Source of the DNA: Mycobacterium sp.
GTDB lineage: Bacteria > Actinomycetota > Actinomycetes > Mycobacteriales > Mycobacteriaceae
NCBI GenBank assembly: GCA_018500005.2
Contig: JAHBAP020000042.1
Location: forward strand, 1-9,829
Length of the DNA stretch: 9,829 nt
Direction: 5' to 3'
Position numbers and translations under genes: made by a program. The notes under the pieces are model-generated. The model saw only the letters and a program-made list of their open reading frames with translations, had not been told where the DNA came from and did no database searches. Below are positions 1 to 6,510 of this stretch, piece by piece. Every line of letters begins with the position of its first letter. Position 1 is the first letter of the stretch.

Positions 1-262
1 CGCCGCCCGCGGGGGACCCGCGGGGTGGGGCGGCCCGTGGGGTCCCGGCGTGGAGAAGACGGGCGCGCGGGGCGACGAGGAGGCCCTCGGCGCCGTGTTC
101 GGCGAACGGTTCCGCCCCCGCCTCGCCGATACCCGAGGAGGCCCCGGTGATCAGCACCCGTTTGCCGCGCAGGTTGACTCGGGGGGTCGTGGGCACCCGT
201 AACGGCGGCCGCATCCCGGTCATCGCTATCGCCTCGGTGAGCTTGCGGCGCAGAGGATTCAC
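1..262 (-). CDS. Short-chain dehydrogenase/reductase, N-terminal part (Rv0547c-like), cut by the window edge
   Basis: Partial gene, not represented by a complete open frame because it runs off position 1. Translating the minus strand from a GTG at 262 gives about 87 residues starting [14 protein letters not shown]. The NAD(P)-binding signature TGASSGIG lies at about residues 39-46 after the strand GKRVLI, which is the classical SDR Rossmann start. The substrate cannot be told because the catalytic Ser/Tyr/Lys part is missing. It follows the menB stop (284) by 21 nt on the same strand, so it is probably co-transcribed with menB; M. tuberculosis has an SDR (Rv0547c) in the same place. The start is uncertain: no good Shine-Dalgarno sequence is visible, and a TTG three codons upstream is possible. 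After about residue 60 the translation stays open but looks less and less like an SDR (proline- and glycine-rich), in DNA that is over 90% GC in the first 50 bases. This may be sequence error at a contig end or real divergence. Confidence 0.75.
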   Translation of the reverse strand, partial: MNPLRRKLTEAIAMTGMRPPLRVPTTPRVNLRGKRVLITGASSGIGEAGAEPFAEHGAEGLLVAPRARLLHAGTPRAAPPRGSPAGG

Positions 263-283
263 AAGTCCCAAGTCTATGGAGGC

Positions 284-1198
284 CTAGAAATAGCGGGGGA
301 ACGGGCTCCAGTCCGGGTCGCGCTTCTCCAAGAACGCATCGCGCCCCTCGACTGCCTCATCGGTCATATAGGCCAATCTGGTGGCCTCCCCTGCGAACAA
401 CTGCTGACCCACCAGTCCGTCGTCGAGCAGGTTGAATGCGAACTTCAACATCCGTTGTGCCTGAGGCGATTTGCCGTTGATCTCCTTCGCCCAGTCCAGT
501 GCGACGTCTTCGAGATCGGCATGGTCCACGACCTCGTTGACCGCGCCCATGTGGTGCATCTGTTCGGCGGTGTAGGGGCGGCCGAGGAAGAAGATCTCGC
601 GAGCGAATTTCTGGCCCACCTGACGGGCCAGGTAGGCGCTGCCGTAACCACCGTCGAAGCTGCCGACGTCGGCATCGGTCTGCTTGAACCGGGCGTGCTC
701 CCGACTGGCCAGTGTCAGGTCGCACACGACGTGCAGGCTGTGCCCGCCGCCGGCGGCCCAGCCGTTCACCAGACAGATCACCGGCTTGGGCATGAACCGG
801 ATCAGCCGCTGAACCTCGAGGATGTGCAGGCGTCCGGCGCGGGCCGCATCGACGGTATCGGCGGTCTCCCCATCGGCGTACTGGTAGCCGGTGCGACCGC
901 GGATGCGCTGATCGCCGCCGGAACAGAACGCCCACCCGCCGTCCTTCGGAGAGGGCCCGTTGCCGGTCAGCAGCACAACGCCGACATCGGGGGACATCCT
1001 GGCGTGGTCCAGCGTCCGGTACAACTCGTCGACGGTGTGCGGGCGAAACGCATTGCGCACCTCGGGCCGGTCGAAGGCCACCCGCACGGTCGGCTGCGGT
1101 ATGCCGTCGAGGACATGGCGGTGGTAGGTGATGTCGGTCAGATCCCCGAAGCCCTCGACGGTGGTCCACAGGGCCGGGTTGAACGGGTTTTCGCTCAC
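284..1198 (-). CDS. menB: 1,4-dihydroxy-2-naphthoyl-CoA synthase MenB
   Basis: MenB catalyses the Dieckmann-type ring closure of o-succinylbenzoyl-CoA to 1,4-dihydroxy-2-naphthoyl-CoA in cytoplasmic menaquinone synthesis. It is a crotonase-fold hexamer in characterised relatives. The product is 304 aa from the GTG at 1198 ([11 protein letters not shown]). Visible family features are [11 protein letters not shown] at 91-101 (CoA and oxyanion region), [12 protein letters not shown] at 145-156, and [14 protein letters not shown] at 174-187. Taking M. tuberculosis MenB as 314 aa, its active-site residues Asp185, Ser190, Asp192 and Tyr287 fall on D175, S180, D182 and Y277 here, a constant offset of 10, so the site is intact and the start is consistent. 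The frame stays open upstream to 1327, but that extension (MGPKGFRG...) does not resemble MenB. No Shine-Dalgarno sequence precedes the GTG; see the -10 candidate at 1205-1210. A short insertion near residues 30-36 (LDGIPQP) seems absent from the M. tuberculosis protein as I remember it. The SDR gene follows in the same direction. Confidence 0.97.
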   Translation of the reverse strand: MSENPFNPALWTTVEGFGDLTDITYHRHVLDGIPQPTVRVAFDRPEVRNAFRPHTVDELYRTLDHARMSPDVGVVLLTGNGPSPKDGGWAFCSGGDQRIRGRTGYQYADGETADTVDAARAGRLHILEVQRLIRFMPKPVICLVNGWAAGGGHSLHVVCDLTLASREHARFKQTDADVGSFDGGYGSAYLARQVGQKFAREIFFLGRPYTAEQMHHMGAVNEVVDHADLEDVALDWAKEINGKSPQAQRMLKFAFNLLDDGLVGQQLFAGEATRLAYMTDEAVEGRDAFLEKRDPDWSPFPRYF

Positions 1199-1204
1199 GG
1201 TGTG

Positions 1205-1210
1205 ACGGTA
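1205..1210 (-). promoter_or_regulatory. Possible -10 hexamer for a leaderless menB transcript
   Basis: On the minus strand TACCGT (TANNNT type) ends 6 nt before the menB GTG, so initiation would fall at or next to the first base of the start codon. This agrees with the missing Shine-Dalgarno sequence. No clear -35 box is visible. TANNNT is a weak pattern in any sequence, so this is only a candidate. Confidence 0.3.
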
Positions 1211-1336
1211 CCGGCACCGGTCTTGGTGATAGCGAGGACCGGCGTCGATGACTCGGATCCTGATGGACGGCAACTCGACGGACTGCGTATCCCCGCTGGC
1301 AACCCCGCGGAAACCCTTCGGCCCCAACCTGGATCC

Positions 1337-2479
1337 GTGCGGATAGCAATAGTCGCCGAATCCTTCCTCCCCAACGTCAACGGTGTTTCGAACTCAGTGC
1401 TTCGGATCCTGGAGCACTTGCGCCGAACCGGCCACGAAGCACTTCTCATCGCTCCCGACAGTCCGGCGGGTCAGCCGGCAGCACCCCGTGTTCACGAGGG
1501 TGTCCGGATTCACCGCGTTCCGTCCCGGATGTTTCCCGCCGTGACTTCGCTACCCCTGAGCGTCCCGCGCCCTGGCATTCTGCGCGCCCTGCGGGGCTTC
1601 GATCCGCACGTGGTGCACCTGGCCTCGCCGGCACTGCTGGGCTACGGGGGCCTGCTGGCCGCCCGGCGACTGGGGGTTCCGACGGTGGCGGTGTACCAGA
1701 CAGATATCGCCGGTTTCGCCGGGAGCTATGGTCTGCGTTCCGTCGCACCGGCGGCGCGAGCCTGGATCCGGCACCTGCACTCCCAGTGCGACCGCACTCT
1801 GGCACCGTCTACCGCGGCCGTCGAGGCGCTGAAGGCCCAAGCCATCCCGCGCGTTCACCATTGGGCTCGCGGCGTGGACTTCACCGGCTTCGCGCCTTCT
1901 GCCCGCAGCGCGGACTTGCGTGCGGATTGGTCCCCTGAGGGCAGGCCGATCGTGGGGTTCGTCGGTCGGCTGGCCCCGGAGAAACATGTTGAACGGCTTG
2001 CGATTCTGGCGCGTCGTCGTGATATTCAACTGGTCGTCGTCGGTGATGGGATCGAACGCACGAGGCTGCGTTCGCTGTTGCCTTCCGCGGTGTTCACCGG
2101 CGAACTTCTCGGCCAACGATTGGCGGCGGCCTACGCCAGCATGGACGTCTTCGTCCACACCGGCGAGAATGAGACCTTCTGTCAGGCAGTGCAGGAGGCA
2201 CTGGCTTCCGGGGTGCCTGTCGTCGCGCCGGACGCCGGTGGCCCGCGTGATCTCGTCACCTCGTTCCGCACCGGATTACTGCTGCCCGTCGATGATTTCG
2301 AGTCCGGGCTGAGCCGGTCCGTCGATCATCTTCTGGCACAACGTTCGCGCTACTCGGTCAACGCTCGCCGCAGTGTGGTGAATCGAGGTTGGCCGCGGAT
2401 TTGTGATCACCTGCTCGAGCACTACGAGGCCGTCCGGGCGCCCGGACCCCGACGAATCCGTAGCGTGCGCAGCGCCTAG
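1337..2479 (+). CDS. mgtA: GT4-family alpha-mannosyltransferase, MgtA (Rv0557)-like
   Basis: A 380-aa GT-B fold glycosyltransferase. The N-terminal domain begins [18 protein letters not shown], the acceptor-side strand and loop typical of mycobacterial MgtA/PimB-type enzymes. The C-terminal nucleotide-sugar domain has [13 protein letters not shown] at 207-219, with R211 and K216 as likely diphosphate-binding residues, and an EX7E motif (E279 and E287 in [15 protein letters not shown]), followed by [14 protein letters not shown]. The M. tuberculosis relative uses GDP-mannose to mannosylate a glucuronosyl-diacylglycerol and was first called PimB; the same reaction here is inference from resemblance. 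The GTG at 1337 is chosen because translation from it matches the family N-terminus exactly. The frame is open for 294 more codons upstream, but only as a shadow of menB. No convincing Shine-Dalgarno sequence is present. The gene diverges from menB and converges on the HAD gene, whose stop overlaps its own. In M. tuberculosis mgtA lies beyond menD, so this may be a moved or second copy. Confidence 0.93.
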   Translation: MRIAIVAESFLPNVNGVSNSVLRILEHLRRTGHEALLIAPDSPAGQPAAPRVHEGVRIHRVPSRMFPAVTSLPLSVPRPGILRALRGFDPHVVHLASPALLGYGGLLAARRLGVPTVAVYQTDIAGFAGSYGLRSVAPAARAWIRHLHSQCDRTLAPSTAAVEALKAQAIPRVHHWARGVDFTGFAPSARSADLRADWSPEGRPIVGFVGRLAPEKHVERLAILARRRDIQLVVVGDGIERTRLRSLLPSAVFTGELLGQRLAAAYASMDVFVHTGENETFCQAVQEALASGVPVVAPDAGGPRDLVTSFRTGLLLPVDDFESGLSRSVDHLLAQRSRYSVNARRSVVNRGWPRICDHLLEHYEAVRAPGPRRIRSVRSA

Positions 2480-3168
2480 AGAACCAATCCCTGTTCGCGG
2501 AGTGCATCGATCAACCCGACGGGACGCTGCGCGATCGGCAGCGGATCAACCAGTGCGAAGGAGCACCCCAAAGTCCTTGCGGCGCCGTCGTTCTCCTCGC
2601 TGTCGCCGACCATCAGGGTATCGGCGGCATCGACGCCCAACTGGGCCAGCGCCGCCTCGAAGATCCGCAGATCGGGTTTCGCAGCACCCAACTCGAAGGA
2701 CAGGATGTAATCATCCGGGTAGACGCTGGCGGCGTCGAGCACAGCGCGGATATTCCAGGCGATGTTCGAAACAACAGCGGTGCGGATTCCTTTGCTGCGT
2801 AATGCTTTCAGCACCACCGCGGCATCGGGATAGAGCTGCCACTCCGCCGGATCGATGCAGCGCCGGTACAGAGATTGGGAGTGCTCGTCACTGAGTCCCG
2901 ATGCGCGCAGGACATGCAGATAGGCCTCTCGGTGCATGACCGGGTCCAGATCCCGGTGGTCCCAGGCATGGTGCGTCACAGTGGCGGTGGGATGGGTTAT
3001 CCGGTCCATCACCTCGGCCCGCATCGACTCGTCGAGTCCCATGCCGTCGAACCAGGTGTCGTCCTCCTCCAGGCGGGCCAGGGTGCCGGAGAAGTCGAAC
3101 AGGACCGCTTTCGATTGTCGGGCTCCTCCTCGGGCTCGTGCCTCGCCCGCATCGTCACCCGACCCCAT
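2476..3168 (-). CDS. HAD-superfamily hydrolase with a repeat-derived N-terminus
   Basis: A 230-aa haloacid-dehalogenase-fold protein if started at the ATG at 3168. Motif I is [10 protein letters not shown] (21-30), with nucleophile D25. The usual second Asp of DxDGT, the general acid/base, is Ser27. Motif II is VVSN with S134, motif III is the Lys of AAKPD (K164), and motif IV is VGDSEEND (D189 and D194). The region at about 35-110 fits a helical C1 cap. The substrate is unknown; a phosphatase role is less certain with Ser at position 27. Residues 1-19 are encoded by one copy of the 53-bp repeat, and no start codon exists between the repeat and the conserved core, so translation must begin inside the repeat. 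A GTG at 3225 would add a second repeat-encoded 19-residue unit and overlap fadD8 by 14 nt, with GGGAAGG upstream as a possible site; the ATG at 3168 with GAGGAGGAG 11 nt upstream looks stronger. Probably co-transcribed with fadD8. Confidence 0.85.
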   Translation of the reverse strand: MGSGDDAGEARARGGARQSKAVLFDFSGTLARLEEDDTWFDGMGLDESMRAEVMDRITHPTATVTHHAWDHRDLDPVMHREAYLHVLRASGLSDEHSQSLYRRCIDPAEWQLYPDAAVVLKALRSKGIRTAVVSNIAWNIRAVLDAASVYPDDYILSFELGAAKPDLRIFEAALAQLGVDAADTLMVGDSEENDGAARTLGCSFALVDPLPIAQRPVGLIDALREQGLVL

Positions 3169-3220
3169 CGATTGTCGGGCTCCTCCTCGGGCTCGTGCCT
3201 CGCCCGCATCGTCACCCGAC
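3111..3220 (-). repeat. MIRU-like tandem repeat, two identical 53-bp copies, period 57 bp
   Basis: Copies at 3111-3163 and 3168-3220 are identical over 53 bp and separated by 4 bp (ccca on the plus strand). Each copy ends in short inverted repeats, GTCGGG and CCCGAC. Read on the minus strand, each has GGTGACGATGC near its start and GAGGAGGAG near its middle or end, followed by CCCGACAATCGA. This order (TGACGATGC, then GAGGAGGAG, about 50 bp, sitting on a stop/start junction of co-directional genes) is that of the mycobacterial interspersed repetitive units described between senX3 and regX3, known in 77-bp and 53-bp forms. Assignment to that family is from memory and not from a search. The fadD8 stop (TGA, 3212-3214) is inside the first transcribed copy. 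The HAD start codon at 3168 lies where the two copies meet. The period is 19 codons, so both copies are readable in the HAD frame. Confidence 0.85.
3180..3188 (-). promoter_or_regulatory. Ribosome-binding site GAGGAGGAG within the repeat
   Basis: On the minus strand GAGGAGGAG ends 11 nt before the ATG at 3168 and is the strongest Shine-Dalgarno-like run near the HAD gene, which supports that start. The second repeat copy carries the same run at 3123-3131, but the bases at the matching start position there read AAAG with no ATG, GTG or TTG. Confidence 0.55.
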
Positions 3221-4810
3221 GGCACGCCCCGCGCCTTCCCAGAACCTCGCCCGGACCGCCTTCTTGTCGGGCTTTCCCAACGCCGTCACCGGCACCGAAT
3301 CGACAACGATGACCTGTTTGGGCGACTGCACCGAACCCTTGCGTTCCTTGACGGCGTCCTGGATCTCGGCCGTCAGGGCAGCCACCGAGTCGCCGTCGGA
3401 CGGGTGGCCCGGGCGCAGCACGATCACCGCGGTCACCGCCTCGCCCCACTTCTCATCGGGGGTTCCTATCACGCAGACCTGCGCCACCGCAGGGTGTTCG
3501 GCGACGACATCCTCTACTTCCCGGGGGAACACATTGAAGCCGCCTGTCACGATCATGTCCTTGACCCTGTCGACGATGTAGAAGAACCCGTCCTCGTCCT
3601 CGCGTGCCATGTCGCCGGTATGCAGCCAGCCATTACGGAAGGTCTCGGCGGTGGCCTCCGGAAGGTTCCAGTAGCCGCCCGCCAACAGTGGACCCGACAC
3701 GCAGATCTCACCGACTTCCCCAGGGGGAACGGGGTTTCCGTCGGTGCCGAGCAACCCGACCCGGGCGAACAGCGTCGGTCGACCGCACGAGGTGAGCCTC
3801 TTCTCGTCGTGCTCGCCTTTGCCCAGATAGGTGATCACCATCGGTGCCTCGGACTGGCCATAGTACTGCGCGAAGATCGGGCCGAACCGGCGGATTGCCT
3901 CAGCCAGTCGTACCGGGTTCATCGCCGAGGCGCCGTAGTACACAGTCTCCAGCGATGACAGGTCGCGGGTGTGGGAGTCCGGATGATCCATCAGGGCGTA
4001 GATCATCGACGGCACCAGCATGGTGGCGGTGATCCGGCGTTCCTCGATCACCCGCAGCACCTCGGCCGGGTCGAACTTGGGCAGCACGATCATCTCGCCG
4101 CCCTTGACGATAGTCGGGGTGAAGAATGCCGCCCCGGCATGTGACAGCGGGGTGCACATCAGGAACCGAGGATGCTCCGGCCATTCCCACTCGGCCAGTT
4201 GCGCCGTCGTCATGGTGAGGATCGAACTGACCGTGCCGACGACGCCCTTGGGCTTACCGGTGGTTCCCCCGGTGTAGGTCAGGCCGCCGATGTGATCGGG
4301 CGGAAGATCGGCTGCCACCAACGGCTTCGGTGGGAATTCGGCCGCGGCGGCGATCAAGTCCACGCCGACCTCGGTCAGTTCGGCCGGCACCGGTCCCAGC
4401 GTCAGCACCTGACGCAGCGACGGGACCCTCTCGAGCAGTCCGACGGCCCGTTCGACGAACATCGGGTTGGGATCGATGATCAGCGCGGTCGCGCCCGCAT
4501 CGGACAGCACGTAGGCGTGGTCGTCCAGCGAGCCGAGCGGGTGCAGTGCGGTGCGGCGGTAGCCCTGCGTCTGGCCGGCGCCGATGATCATCAGCACCTC
4601 GGGCCGGTTCAGCGACAGCAGTCCCACCGTCGCTCCGGTTCCGGCGCCGAGTGCCTCGAACGCCTGGATGTACTGGCTGATCCTCATAGCCAGTTCCCCG
4701 CCGGTCAGCGTGGTGTCACCCAGGAACAGCACCGGCCGGTCCTTGTTGCGCTTGAGCGCCCCCGCGGTCAGGTGGCCGGAGTGCAGGGGATGGCGCAGCA
4801 GGTCGGTCAT
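3212..4810 (-). CDS. fadD8: Acyl-CoA synthetase FadD8 (AMP-forming)
   Basis: A 532-aa member of the adenylate-forming (ANL) superfamily, which activates a carboxylic acid with ATP and joins it to CoA. The natural substrate of FadD8 is not established. Visible motifs are the P-loop TYTGGTTGKPKG (178-189), YYGQSE (316-321), the ribose-binding Asp in WLHTGD (D400), the hinge region around DRVKDMIVTGG (414-424), and the catalytic lysine in the C-terminal ALGKPDKK (K513). The C-terminus ARFWEGAGRAVG agrees with M. tuberculosis FadD8 as I remember it, so the adjacent repeat has not altered the protein end. The start is the ATG at 4810 (MTDLLRHPLHSGHL), matching family length; the frame is open to 5398 only as an antisense shadow of the MFS gene. 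No Shine-Dalgarno sequence is seen, but TAAAGT lies 7 nt upstream, suggesting a leaderless mRNA. The TGA stop is inside the repeat, and the HAD gene follows on the same strand. Confidence 0.96.
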   Translation of the reverse strand: MTDLLRHPLHSGHLTAGALKRNKDRPVLFLGDTTLTGGELAMRISQYIQAFEALGAGTGATVGLLSLNRPEVLMIIGAGQTQGYRRTALHPLGSLDDHAYVLSDAGATALIIDPNPMFVERAVGLLERVPSLRQVLTLGPVPAELTEVGVDLIAAAAEFPPKPLVAADLPPDHIGGLTYTGGTTGKPKGVVGTVSSILTMTTAQLAEWEWPEHPRFLMCTPLSHAGAAFFTPTIVKGGEMIVLPKFDPAEVLRVIEERRITATMLVPSMIYALMDHPDSHTRDLSSLETVYYGASAMNPVRLAEAIRRFGPIFAQYYGQSEAPMVITYLGKGEHDEKRLTSCGRPTLFARVGLLGTDGNPVPPGEVGEICVSGPLLAGGYWNLPEATAETFRNGWLHTGDMAREDEDGFFYIVDRVKDMIVTGGFNVFPREVEDVVAEHPAVAQVCVIGTPDEKWGEAVTAVIVLRPGHPSDGDSVAALTAEIQDAVKERKGSVQSPKQVIVVDSVPVTALGKPDKKAVRARFWEGAGRAVG

Positions 4811-4817
4811 GCGTGCA

Positions 4818-4823
4818 ACTTTA
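4818..4823 (-). promoter_or_regulatory. -10 hexamer TAAAGT of fadD8, leaderless geometry
   Basis: On the minus strand TAAAGT lies 7 nt before the fadD8 ATG (4810), which places initiation at the A of the start codon. It stands out as AT-rich in a very GC-rich stretch, and there is no Shine-Dalgarno sequence. It is probably a real promoter element, inferred from spacing only. Confidence 0.5.
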
Positions 4824-4839
4824 GAACCCAGGCGCGCCT

Positions 4840-4853
4840 CGGATCCGGATCCG
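4840..4853. promoter_or_regulatory. 14-bp perfect palindrome in the divergent promoter region, possible operator
   Basis: CGGATCCGGATCCG is self-complementary over 14 bp. It lies between the fadD8 and MFS start codons, about 17 bp upstream of the fadD8 -10 candidate on the fadD8 side, a place where a dimeric regulator could affect both genes. Its half-site ATCCGG recurs at 4865-4870, 4878-4883 and 4906-4911. No regulator gene is present in the window. Confidence 0.4.
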
Positions 4854-4878
4854 CAGGACCGGGTATCCGGCCTCGGCA

Positions 4879-4905
4879 TCCGGCATAGCATCGGACGATG
4901 CCGGA
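4879..4905. promoter_or_regulatory. Inverted repeat covering the MFS -10 region and start codon
   Basis: TCCGGCAT (4879-4886) and ATGCCGGA (4898-4905) are perfect 8-bp inverted arms separated by 11 bp. The repeat encloses the -10 candidate and includes the ATG of the transporter gene, so it could be an operator. In a leaderless mRNA only the right arm would be transcribed, which argues against an RNA hairpin. Confidence 0.4.
4886..4891 (+). promoter_or_regulatory. -10 hexamer TAGCAT of the MFS gene, leaderless geometry
   Basis: TAGCAT lies 6 nt before the ATG at 4898 and no Shine-Dalgarno sequence is present. Initiation is expected at or beside the A of the start codon. Candidate by spacing only. 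Confidence 0.4.
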
Positions 4906-6460
4906 ATCCGGAGCGCGGGACTATGTCACTGGCCTGGCCGCCACCATGACCATCGCTGCCATGGGACTGGGATACAGCATTACCGCCGCCGACCCCACCA
5001 CCCTGTCGGCAAACCTCGCCGAGATTCGCAAGGGCCTCCAATTCACACCTGCCACAGCGAGTTTCCTGGCCAGCCTGTGCACCCTGACCCTGGCCGCCGC
5101 AGTGCTCGGCGCCGGCGCGCTGGGCGACCTGGCCGGGATGAAGCGGATGTTCGTCGCCGGCACCGCGGGCTCGATAGTGTTCGGCCTGCTCGGAGCCGTC
5201 GCCCCGAACGTCGGCGTGCTCATCGCCGCCCGTGCCGGCCTCGGTATTGCCTTCGCATTCGTGCTCGGCCTGTCGCTGGCCATCGTCAACGCCGTGTTCC
5301 CGCCTGGTCGCAGGGCCGCCGCCATCGCGGCCTATCTGGGGGCCGGCCATGCGCTGGCGGTGTTCCAGCCCGCGTTGGGCGGCTGGTTGGCCAGCCACTA
5401 CGGCTGGCGTACCTGCTTTCTGGTCACCCCCGTCCTGGCCGTCGTGACCCTGCTGATCACCATTCGGTTCGTGCCCGAGACCGGCCGGGATGAACGCAAA
5501 CTCGATATCCCCGGCATCCTGCTGATCGGCGCCGCGCTGATCACCGTCATCTACGGGCTGACCGAACTGCAGGGCGGATTCAGCCCCGGCGCGCTGGGCT
5601 TGATCGCCGTCGGACTGGCACTCGGGGCCGCGTTCGTGGGTTGGGAACTTCGTGCCCCGGCACCCGCTCTGGACATGCGGATCTTCCGGTCGGGGCGATT
5701 CAACGCAGCGCTGATCGCCGGTGCCGCATTCAACTTCCTCGGCGGTGGTGGCACGCTGCTGTTCGCCTACTACCTGGTGACCATCCGAGGAAAGTCCCCG
5801 GAACTGCTCGGCCTGCTGTTGGTGCCGGCAATGCTGATCGCCTCGGCGGCAGCGGTGGGCGCCGGCCGTGCCGTCAACCGATTCGGCGAACGGGCTGTAC
5901 TGGTGGCGGGCCTGGTAATTCTGCTGATCAGCATGGTGATGCTGGTCGTGCTCGACAGGCAGACTCCCGTCGCAGTCCTGGGTATCGCGGTGGCACTCAA
6001 CGCCATTGGGGGAGCGGTGGTCCAGACACCTCAGTCCACCATCATGATGTCAAGTGCCCCAGCTGAATTGGGCGGTGTGGTCTCGGCGGTCAAGCCCGCC
6101 GTCGGACAGGCCGCCTACTCGCTTGGCCCGGCCTTGTTCGCGCTTGTCGGGACCACGTTGTTCCTGCACTCCGGGCGAGCCAAATTGGAGGGTTCGGGCA
6201 TCTCCGAGGAGCAGGCCCGCGATGCGCTACGGGTCGCCCACGGCGGCGCGGTCAGTCCGGCGTCCGGCAGTGAGGTGCTCGATCCTGAGCAGGCGCGGTG
6301 GGTGGTCTCCGAAGCCACCAACAGTTGGCTCGACGCCATTCACAGCGTGAGTCTGATCATGGCCTTGGTGCCGGCGGCGGCGATCGTTGCGGCGCTGGTC
6401 CTGCTGCGCCCAACCGCGGACCGGCCACGCCCTTCCGGTGACGCCAAACCGCCGGGCTGA
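4898..6460 (+). CDS. MFS transporter, DHA2 (EmrB/QacA)-like, 14 predicted membrane segments
   Basis: A 520-aa integral membrane protein with hydrophobic segments through most of its length. The first segment (about 12-31) ends at ADPTTLSANL (D32), similar to the D-x-T motif near TM1 of DHA2 exporters. Motif A-like GALGDLAGMKR (73-83) lies between TM2 and TM3. HALAVFQPALGGWLASHYGWR (151-171) corresponds to the TM5 antiporter region (GPxxGG then WR). A soluble stretch at about 425-475 before the last membrane segment (about 483-503) matches the extracellular loop of 14-segment DHA2 members. This suggests proton-driven efflux of a hydrophobic compound or lipid; the substrate cannot be told. The ATG at 4898 is chosen for spacing from the -10 candidate. 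The gene diverges from fadD8 and is followed after 50 bp by a second acyl-CoA synthetase gene on the same strand, so a shared role in lipid or drug handling is possible but unproven. Confidence 0.9.
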   Translation: MPESGARDYVTGLAATMTIAAMGLGYSITAADPTTLSANLAEIRKGLQFTPATASFLASLCTLTLAAAVLGAGALGDLAGMKRMFVAGTAGSIVFGLLGAVAPNVGVLIAARAGLGIAFAFVLGLSLAIVNAVFPPGRRAAAIAAYLGAGHALAVFQPALGGWLASHYGWRTCFLVTPVLAVVTLLITIRFVPETGRDERKLDIPGILLIGAALITVIYGLTELQGGFSPGALGLIAVGLALGAAFVGWELRAPAPALDMRIFRSGRFNAALIAGAAFNFLGGGGTLLFAYYLVTIRGKSPELLGLLLVPAMLIASAAAVGAGRAVNRFGERAVLVAGLVILLISMVMLVVLDRQTPVAVLGIAVALNAIGGAVVQTPQSTIMMSSAPAELGGVVSAVKPAVGQAAYSLGPALFALVGTTLFLHSGRAKLEGSGISEEQARDALRVAHGGAVSPASGSEVLDPEQARWVVSEATNSWLDAIHSVSLIMALVPAAAIVAALVLLRPTADRPRPSGDAKPPG

Positions 6461-6510
6461 TTGCGACAAACCCCACGAGAAACCATCGGCCGGGTGGCAC
6501 CCTGTTCGGT

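Noticed and set aside
455..1336. A 294-codon in-frame extension upstream of the mgtA GTG on the plus strand
   Set aside because: It is exactly antisense to menB, resembles no protein I know, and mgtA family members begin at [10 protein letters not shown]. It is a typical high-GC open shadow frame.
1250..1770. Several GGATCC hexamers in and near the mgtA start
   Set aside because: They are scattered with irregular spacing, mostly within coding sequence, and have no extended symmetry like that at 4840-4853.
3009..3209. Small minus-strand frame starting at the ATG in TGACGATG of the repeat ([14 protein letters not shown]...)
   Set aside because: MIRUs can carry such frames, but this one is out of frame with the HAD gene and runs across its conserved core, so it is unlikely to be a useful product.
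2476..3212. vapBC3-type toxin-antitoxin pair expected between fadD8 and menB
   Set aside because: The gene here is a HAD hydrolase; no PIN-domain or VapB-like small protein is found on either strand.
3111..3220. CRISPR array
   Set aside because: There are only two copies, separated by 4 bp, inside coding sequence; there are no spacers and no cas genes.
4811..5398. A 196-codon upstream extension of fadD8
   Set aside because: It is antisense to the MFS gene, low in complexity, and lies before a start that gives the normal FadD8 length and N-terminus.
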